From Anas platyrhynchos (lineage: Eukaryota; Chordata; Aves; Anseriformes; Anatidae), in NCBI RefSeq assembly GCF_047663525.1, contig NC_092605.1, positions 3,782,001 through 3,846,000 on the forward strand: a stretch of DNA of 64,000 bases, written 5' to 3'. Below are positions 43,301 through 52,300 of this stretch, in pieces (the stretch's first letter is position 1; each line of letters begins with the position of its first letter). A program made the position numbers and the translations under genes. A model generated the notes under the pieces. It had not been told where the DNA came from and searched no databases. It saw only the letters and a list, made by a program, of their open reading frames with translations.

Positions 43301-46300
43301 CTCTCTATTTATCCATTTAATATACTTCAGGAGGAGCTAAAGAGAGACTTGACTAAAATTAAGAAAGAAAAAGAAAAAGCCCAGGCAGCTGCTGCTGCTG
43401 CAGCAGCAGCCGCAGCAGCGGCAGCTGCAGCAGCTGCCACCCCACCACCACCGCCACCACCACTGCCACCGCCACCACAGCAACATGCAGCCAGCGTCAC
43501 CTCCTCCTCCTCCACCACGGTCCCAATGCCAGTATCCTCCCAGAAGAGAAAGCGAGATGAGGAGAGAGACTCGTCAGCTTCCAAGTCCAAGAAAAAGAAA
43601 ATGATTTCTACTACCTCAAAGGAAACAAAGAAGGACACAAAGCTTTACTGCATCTGTAAAACGCCTTACGATGAGTCTAAGTGAGTAGTGAACACCTTGG
43701 GCTTTTACTGTGGATTGTTAGATTTAGGTTAGCATTTAGCTGGTAGTATAAGTTAGTTCTAGAACTGGAGATAGAGTATCAGGTGTTATTGCAGTGATCA
43801 CTAAGGTATAAAGTTTCTCTTTTCCACTAGCAGTTACAAAGCTATTAACATACTTGATTTATACTATTAACGTATGTGATTTATATTTTTACTTGTTTGC
43901 ATGTTTCCATTGTATGACCTTTCTGTCTGACATGCACATACTCTTTTTTATTTTCTTTTCCTCCGCTCTGTTATTCTTTCTTTTGCCGTTTGCCTCTGCC
44001 TCGGAAGCAAGTGACAATTTGGTTTGAGCAATTTCCTATGAACAGGTGTCTGATGTTCATTAGAAATAGTTTTGGTACCGTCTTCCAATAAATGGTGGGT
44101 TGTGATTTTTTGGTAAATCACTAGCTAGTAAAGGGGTTTCCAAGTTACTGGACTGTGCTTCACTTGGACAGTGTTTCAGGTAGAAATGGTTTTCATGTGT
44201 TACAATGTGTGTCCCAGGCTTGGTCAAAAATTGAACACGCAAGCATTTGACAAAGTGAAAACTGTGGTTCTCTGTGGTTTGATTCTGGTCATGCACAAGG
44301 AAGAATATTCCTCCGAAAGAGGAATTGCTATATGCAAAGTTTGCAAAGAAATTTAGTAAGTGGTGGTGGAAGGTTGAGTGGATTGCAGTGGGATAGTGTT
44401 ATGCGTTCCTGCTTAAGCTAGAAGTGATTAACTAGCATTGTTAGTTAGTAATGGTTAACGGCTGATAGCTGTGTAGAGTTTTATGTGAAATAAATTTGAC
44501 TTAGTTCCAAGGGAGTATTTACCTGCTCAACGAGTGACAATACCAAAAGGTATTAATTAATACCCTTTGGTGGTGGTTTAAATCCTGCGAACACAAATGA
44601 ACCACAGGGGTGGAGTAGTGTTTTCATTCCAGTAATTGTTCTTCATCCCAAATTCAGGGTGAGGACTAAATGATCTCCTGAAGTTCCTTCTAGCCTTTTT
44701 TTTTTAATTACTGTTATTTTTAAATGAAGTTGAGGCCTTTTTTTTTTTTTCTCTACCTTTGGTGTTCAGTAACTCTGACCATTACAGTTTTGCATCGCTG
44801 TGAGAAACTATAGGCTCTCTGTGCTTCGTCACTCTGGTGTCCTGGTTTGTAATTTGCTATTGTTTCTAAAGGATGCGAATCTCACTTATCTCACTTAAAA
44901 TGTTGTGTTGAGTTTACTTAATGACAGAAAACCTAGGAGGGTATCTGCTCTCGTTGTGTTGTGATACTGAGCACAGGTCTGTATGAGCGCTTTGTTGTTA
45001 GTAGGCAATAGAATTGTCACAAAAATAAGATGAGGTGAACAAATTCTGTGAGCAAAAGAATTTGATTGTTGTTTGGTGACTTCAGCGGGCATTTGAGTAA
45101 GCCAATGAATAATGTGGTCAGAGTGAATTTTGGTGGCTTGAATTAAGAACTATGCTTGTATGCAGGGAATAAAGTATCAAGACAAGGAAATGTTAATAAC
45201 TTAGAGGTATCCTCAGCAATATGATTCAGTTCTGCTGCTCATCTCATAAATTCCAAATGTTACATTCTTACAAATGGTGACTGTTTTGTTAAACTAGATT
45301 ATCGTTTTCCTATTTGGAAAATGATTAGGCAAATTTTAAAACCATTTCCTGGTAAACATTTTTGTGTGTGTATGTGCATACACACACTTGTAGGCATCAG
45401 ATATTCCTGTTTGTGCTGGTGTCTACTTTCTACCCTAAAGAAGACAGATGTGCAGCTTGAAAAGATAATTTGTAGTGTGTTAGAAATTCCCTATATGTTC
45501 ATTAGGATGTAATAAATCCACAAAAGTCATTCTGCATGGTGTTTATTATAATTCTCTTATATTTAGTTCTCACTTGTTTCACACCAGGGTTGTAGAGTTT
45601 TGCTTGTGTTGTTTCTGAGGACAGTCAATAAGGGTATCCTTTGAAGATGCTTATTTGTATTCCAATCAGTTTGTTAATGTGAAGCCTGCTCAATGTTTTA
45701 GTGGCAAGGTTCAGCATCTGTCTCTAGATAGGAGCAACTAGGCCTGGTCCCTTTTGGGAAAAGGACCTAGACTGAATTGTTGTTGAGTAAAGAAGGAGCT
45801 GTATCTAGGTGTCATTTATGGAAGGTTAATTTGTTCAGTTTTTAGGATTTTCTGACTGAAAATTAAGAGCACAGGCAGGTTTGGAGTATCCAGGGCAGAC
45901 GTCCAAGAAATTAGAGGTGCTTGCTTTGTGGAAGAGTTCCTAGCTACTGTCCTGTTACTGGTGCATGCTGTCTGGTGGTTGGTGTTTATAGACTGACAGG
46001 CTGGAGGCACAGTAACCAATAAATCAGCATATTGCAGGAGCTTGATGGTCTCTCAAATTTAGGAAGGTGGAGGTTGAGTCAGCTTGCTTTTGCTTAGGCA
46101 GAGAGAATGAATGTGTAACTTTGCCCATCTGGTTGATTGTCATGAGTCACGGGTATGTTTTGAGGAATCCATACACAAAATGTCAAACATCCTTGCATAA
46201 TATTTTACAGTTTTGTCACATCATTCTGTGCAAGGTCCCATCCACATGATTCTGTACCTGGTTCCCTTCACTTTGTGTCATGCCATATCTGGTTCCGTCA

Positions 46301-49300
46301 CGTAGCTGTCTGAGAGCAGACGTTAGTCTCTGAAGAATGGTCAACATACCAATTTGCTGCAGTTCTGAGTAGCTGAATATCTCTGTTTTTCAGCCATCCC
46401 ACTCCCACAAACCCGTCCCCCAATTAAAATTATGACAACCATGTCCTGACACAATTTTCTTTCGTATCATGTTATACCAATATGTATCCTACACATGGCT
46501 GGTATGCATGTTCTTTGTAGTATACTTGTAACTCCTAGTTGGTGTTTGCGCTTTGCTTTTGTTTTTTAAATTAACTGAGACCTACATTTTCAAATATTAA
46601 ATGAATGTTTAAGTGGCTTTTGAGCTACAGTTTTGAAAATGTAAATCTTTTTCTTTGGCCTTGTCTTTTTGTGCCTTTTACAGTTTTTCACACACACATT
46701 GGAGACACGTTTTTAGCCCAGCTTTGTCAAAGTCTGGTTACATATTGATGTGAATTTTAATGAACTGACAGTTTAAAATTGACCCAAGTGACCTTATTGA
46801 CAGTATAGCTGCAGCGTGAGATGTTAGCTTGTAAGGATAGAATGCTAGGAAGCAGGGAAAATGAGACAAAGTAGGGCCAGCAAGAAAGTGCAACAGAGAG
46901 AAATGCAGGGAAAAGTGCCATGCCATTTGAAATGACAATTACATTGTCATTTTCATTGTGAATACTTTTAGGTTCTATATTGGCTGTGATCTTTGTACTA
47001 ACTGGTATCATGGAGAATGTGTTGGCATCACAGAAAAGGAGGCTAAGAAAATGGATGTGTACATCTGTAATGATTGTAAACGGGCACAAGAGGGCAGCAG
47101 TGAGGAATTGTACTGTATCTGCAGAACACCTTATGATGAGTCACAGTGAGTTCTGATAAGAACCTCTTATTTAATGTTTAGGTAGCAAACTGCTCTGACT
47201 TTGGTTACCTGTTCCTTACAAAGCAAAACGAAGTTATTCTGCATATATTGTATTCATTCATAATACGAGTTCCTTTGCAGTAATTGTCTTCCTTTCCAAA
47301 AATGTTTTTATGCGGTAAATATGTAGGAAAAGTGATGTTTTCAAGGTGGTCAAAATGTTTCTTTTAAAAACGCAACGTGCTTTAAATTGGGATTGATTTA
47401 TTTTATTTTATTTTTAACACGTGAGAATTAGATTAAATGACAAATGTAGTATACAGTGGATTTGTTTTTGTGCTATAGTCTGATCTGGATAGAAAGCATA
47501 GTTTTTATGTGGGAATGTATGGTTGGTATCTCCTCTTGTAAGGTTTTGGGTCATAAATTCCCCCTTCAGTATTCGACCACAAGACTGATGCTTCCCTATG
47601 AAAAATGTTTGTACAGAATGAAACAGGAGCCCCAGTTGTAGTTGAGTTTGCACAATATGTACCTTGAATTGCTTTGGAATACTGGTTGGGTGAGACTTCT
47701 GGCATTACACTGTTCCTTTCAGATCTAAAGCAGATAAGGGGTTTTTGAAACCTTGAATGCTTGAAAGTGCATAGTATAAAACTTAGTAACTAATTTTGAA
47801 ATGGTCTGTAGCTTAGCCTGTTTGTAAATTAAAAAAAAAAGAAAGTAGTTTGAATAGTGTAATTAGAATTTGTCGATATGAAATGTCACATGTTACGCTG
47901 TTGTATTTGATCATGCCAAGTATCTGCTTGTGTGCAAGGGATTGCAGGTTTATGTTTTTAAATGCAACTTTTAAATAAATCAAGCCACTAACATTTTTTT
48001 TGGATCTTGCAGATTTTACATTGGCTGCGACCGATGTCAGAACTGGTATCATGGGCGCTGTGTTGGTATTTTACAAAGTGAGGCAGATCTCATTGATGAA
48101 TATGTGTGTCCGCAATGTCAGTCCACAGAAGATGCCATGACTGTACTCAGTCCGCTAACCGATAAAGATTATGAAGGTTTAAGAAGAGTGTTACGTTCTT
48201 TACAGGTGAGAGTAAAAATTGCAGCGAAGTGGAATGCTTCACTGTGTAAGACATAGCTAGTGAATCTCAGAGTAAGTTTTGATTTCTCTTCCTGTTGTTG
48301 GAATTTTTTTTAAAGGAAACAGCAAGGCCTTTATTTTTTGAGCAATGCTGTGTCAGCTGTAAATTTGACTTGGCATTACTGTGCTGAGGAATATTTGTAA
48401 TTAGACTATCACTGCTTCTGAGTCAGTGAGCAATCTCTACAGTGGAAGGCCTTCAAAGGAAATAGGTTTACTTAGAGTATAAAAAGGCAGAGTGGTAGCC
48501 TAGCTGCCACTAGCAGATACATAAGGTGCAAACTTCTGTTCTCAAATTAGTTATCACCATGTAAGTGATGGCATACTAATTGATTATAAGACGTGTATGA
48601 GTCTGTTACATTATATTTTGGTTTATCCATCACTACCAGATACATCTTTTGAGCTATGACTATAAAGAATTTATATTGCTGCACAATTATTTTATTGAAA
48701 TGTTTTAAAATCTTGAGCAATATTTTGCATTGTCCTGTATTTTACAGCCGTGTATGGAAACAAATTAATTCTAGAGTACTTCTAAGTGTAAAGAACGTCC
48801 CATTTCTATGTGTGAAGTGCTAAGTGCTGTCAGTAGATTCATAACATACTTCTGTAGGCAGCCTGTTCTGTACAGTATTCTGTCACCTCTGAATTTCACA
48901 TTATTATTTCATGGTGTGAAGACCAACCACTCAGTCTCTCACATTGAGCTTTAAAACGTTAGCTAGTTGTTATCTGAAAGGCTGCATACCTTTCCATGTA
49001 ATGCTGCATTTCTTCCTTAAATTTAATTCTAGACCCCAACAGATAAAAGTTTAATTAAAATGTTTAGCTACTAAATGATACTAATTTAACTTAATCTTTT
49101 TGTAATTACATCTTGTTTTCCTGACAGGCTCACAAGATGGCATGGCCGTTCTTAGAACCAGTAGATCCCAATGATGCACCAGATTATTATGGTGTTATTA
49201 AAGAACCAATGGGTAAGTGTTTCTGAATAATATCATGATGAATGAGGAGTGAGTAGACTTGGGATTCTGAATATCAAGTTCATTAGCCACTGGCAATTTC

Positions 49301-52300
49301 CATTCAGGGATCTTGAAGATATGTTTTGCAGGATACAGTTTTTTCAGTCAGGCAAACTGAGACAGTGTGGTGTCCCACTGACATAATTAATTTTTTATTA
49401 TTTGTAATTTATCTTTACAGCTATATGAACAAGAATTGGTTTAAATGTTGCATATACGGAAGAAGTGGAAGAGATGTTGTAGCCTTAGTGTTTTTATTCT
49501 CATCTCATCAGACCTCACCAATTAGCTGCTAGTAAGCTAGATGGACGCTTGAATGTGAAACCTCATAGGAAAATCTGCCTCATGCAAGAAATGATGTTAC
49601 TAGCTGTTCTCTTCCTTCCAGTTACAGAACCAGAAACTTCTCATTTTTTTTAGATGAGAGCTGGTGCATCATTTGATTTTTCTCACCTACTCCTGACTAA
49701 CCTTAGAAATAGGGAAGTTAAATTTGGTATCCTGGCAGAGTTGTAGTAAATTAACTGAAAATAATATTCTGCATAGTAACTGTCATTTTCTGTTTCAGTT
49801 TTAGGCTGTGCTATTATGAAACTGCTAACCAACTTGAATTCCATAATTGATGGGTTAAAGTTTATAAGGAAAGCCGAAATTGTAATACAATTAAGCATAT
49901 GATGGCTGAATGAAGTAAACAAAAGTGCTTTTAGCCCTTTCACGTTTATCTGGCAGGAAAATACACTTTTAAGTATGACAAGTAAATATGCACATGTAAA
50001 ATACACTAGGTAATCCAGCCCACCTGTTTTCATGTGTTCTGACATTACTGGAAGTAAGCATTTTAAGGGCGTTTTCCAGAGGCAAGTCAGGTTTTTTCCA
50101 GCTAAAAGTGCAACTATACGTTTGGAAAGCTATATTTCTAATTCAGCTCCCATTCCTCTTCCTCTTTTTAATTTACATTTCCATTAAAATAGAATAATTA
50201 CTGCTTACTTTGCTATTCCTGTCCCATTAATGCGTCTAGTTGGTAAGAGTGAAAGCACTAGCATTTTGCATGATTCTGCACTTAAAATCTGTTTCATTTG
50301 TCCCATGTGGTAATGTGTGAATTCCTGTGAAAATTGATAATTGATTCAAAGCAAGTCATGAATTCAAATAAAAAATTATCAGAAGGATTAGCTAGCTAGC
50401 TATTGTATGCACAAATGTGTCTCAGTGAGGGCTATGAAGAAAATAATGTACAAGAGTCAGACAATCTGTTTTTTTTCCTTAATTTCTTCAAAAATAATAA
50501 ACAGCTTCCCGTAAGAGCCCAGATTCTCCAAGGTCACTCTGATATGTGGATTTTAATTTAGCTGCACATGACATTCACATGTAAGTGCTTATTCTGAAGG
50601 AGATTTACTGGTTGTCACCATGTCAGAACTAGAATTCCTGGAAATACAACTAACCTATATCGGCTTTGTTTCCTGCATTCTGGTAATGTAAACTTCTCTT
50701 GAAGGTGAAAATGTCTCATTTTAATAATCTTTGGTTTCTTTAAAGACCTTGCCACCATGGAAGAAAGAATACTGAAACGTTACTACAAAAAGGTCACAGA
50801 GTTTGTGGCAGATATGACCAAAATTTTTGATAACTGTCGTTACTACAATCCAAGTGACTCCCCTTTTTACCAATGTGCAGAAGTTCTTGAGTCATTCTTT
50901 GTACAGAAACTAAAAGGATTTAAGGCAAGCAGGTAAGCTGAAGTGTTCCTAATCGTAGATGTTCTCTTGTCCCCTAAAACTTCCTTAATACCTTTATAAG
51001 CTTACCTTACATTCATACAGGGATTTACCTCTCCATGCACTTGCCTGGACAACTACTTTTCCAAGAAGAAAAAATTCTTCTATAATAGGCAACTATTATT
51101 CTCAGTCAGAATTAAGGCTTAAATATTGTTTTGATGAGGTAACTTGAGATAATGTTTGTTCAAAATAAGCTGTTAGACACAAATTAAGTACAGTGTAGAA
51201 AATTTGAATGACACTAAGTCATTGCTGCAGAAAACTTAATGAGAACCATTTCTCAGCAGGACATAAAATGTGCTGTTCTGAGTTTTGATGACGTTCTACT
51301 CTGCTCTGAGTCCTTTTCAGATGCTAAAAAGAGACAATCTCGCGAGGCTTGTAAGCCAGTGAAATCATTTCAAATAGTTTTTGTTTTTTAATACCTCCTC
51401 TTATTTTACCATATTTACCATTGTGTTACCATATTTGAAACAGAGGGAATAAATAGTCTTTAAGGTATGGAAAACTAAATACAATTCAAATTTGGCTATT
51501 TAACATCAGACTTTTGTTCTGAATGCTTTTCTGTAGACTGATGTGTAGAATATTTTCCTAATACAAATGTTCCTGAAAATGAATAGGCTGCTCTGTAGCG
51601 GATTTTTCTATTGCTTGCCAATTCTGTCTACAGTAGCATGTACATGGGAGTTGTACTGCACTAGTCAAATTATAATGTGGCATTTAGTACAGCTCTTCCT
51701 AAAACTGGCTTAGTCAAAACACTAGTGGACTATACAGATTTCTCCTATATTACTGCTGTACTCCAGCATAAGCCAACTGCAACTGAGTTACGAATGTTGA
51801 ATGCCTTTCAGCATTACTCAGAAATCTGTATGTGCATGATAGTTAACTTTGTCCATCTGACGGTAACAGTCAAAACTGTAACAGACTGCCAGACTAATAT
51901 AGTAATACAGGATCAACATGAATATTTCTAACTGAATTGAAAGATTCAATTTATACTCGTTGTGGAAGCTCTCTAATCTAGCGAGAGTAGGATTAATGAG
52001 AAAGGGTGAGACAAAATTGATTAGTCCAGCATTTTCCTTTCCCCTTTAATATTATAGTAATGTTTTTACCAGGTAGTGCTCAAATGTTGTTTCTTTCATC
52101 TTGCATTAGCTGATTATCCAGCATCCACTGCTCGCTCTTAATTTCATTGCTACATCTTTTTTTGTTACCGTTTTTCATTTATACCATCAATGTCCTTTCT
52201 TTTCTTGCAGATTGTGATATCTTTAGTCTGAACTTTTTAACTGGAATCAGAACTGGATGTTGGGGTCACTTTCTTTTATTGTACAATTCAATGACATTAA

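Noticed and set aside
48838-48910. Possible CR1 antisense fragment (ggcagcctgttctgtacag)
   Set aside because: Partial resemblance to the CR1 GGGCAGCCTGTTCCAGTG block, but flanks are too diverged to call.
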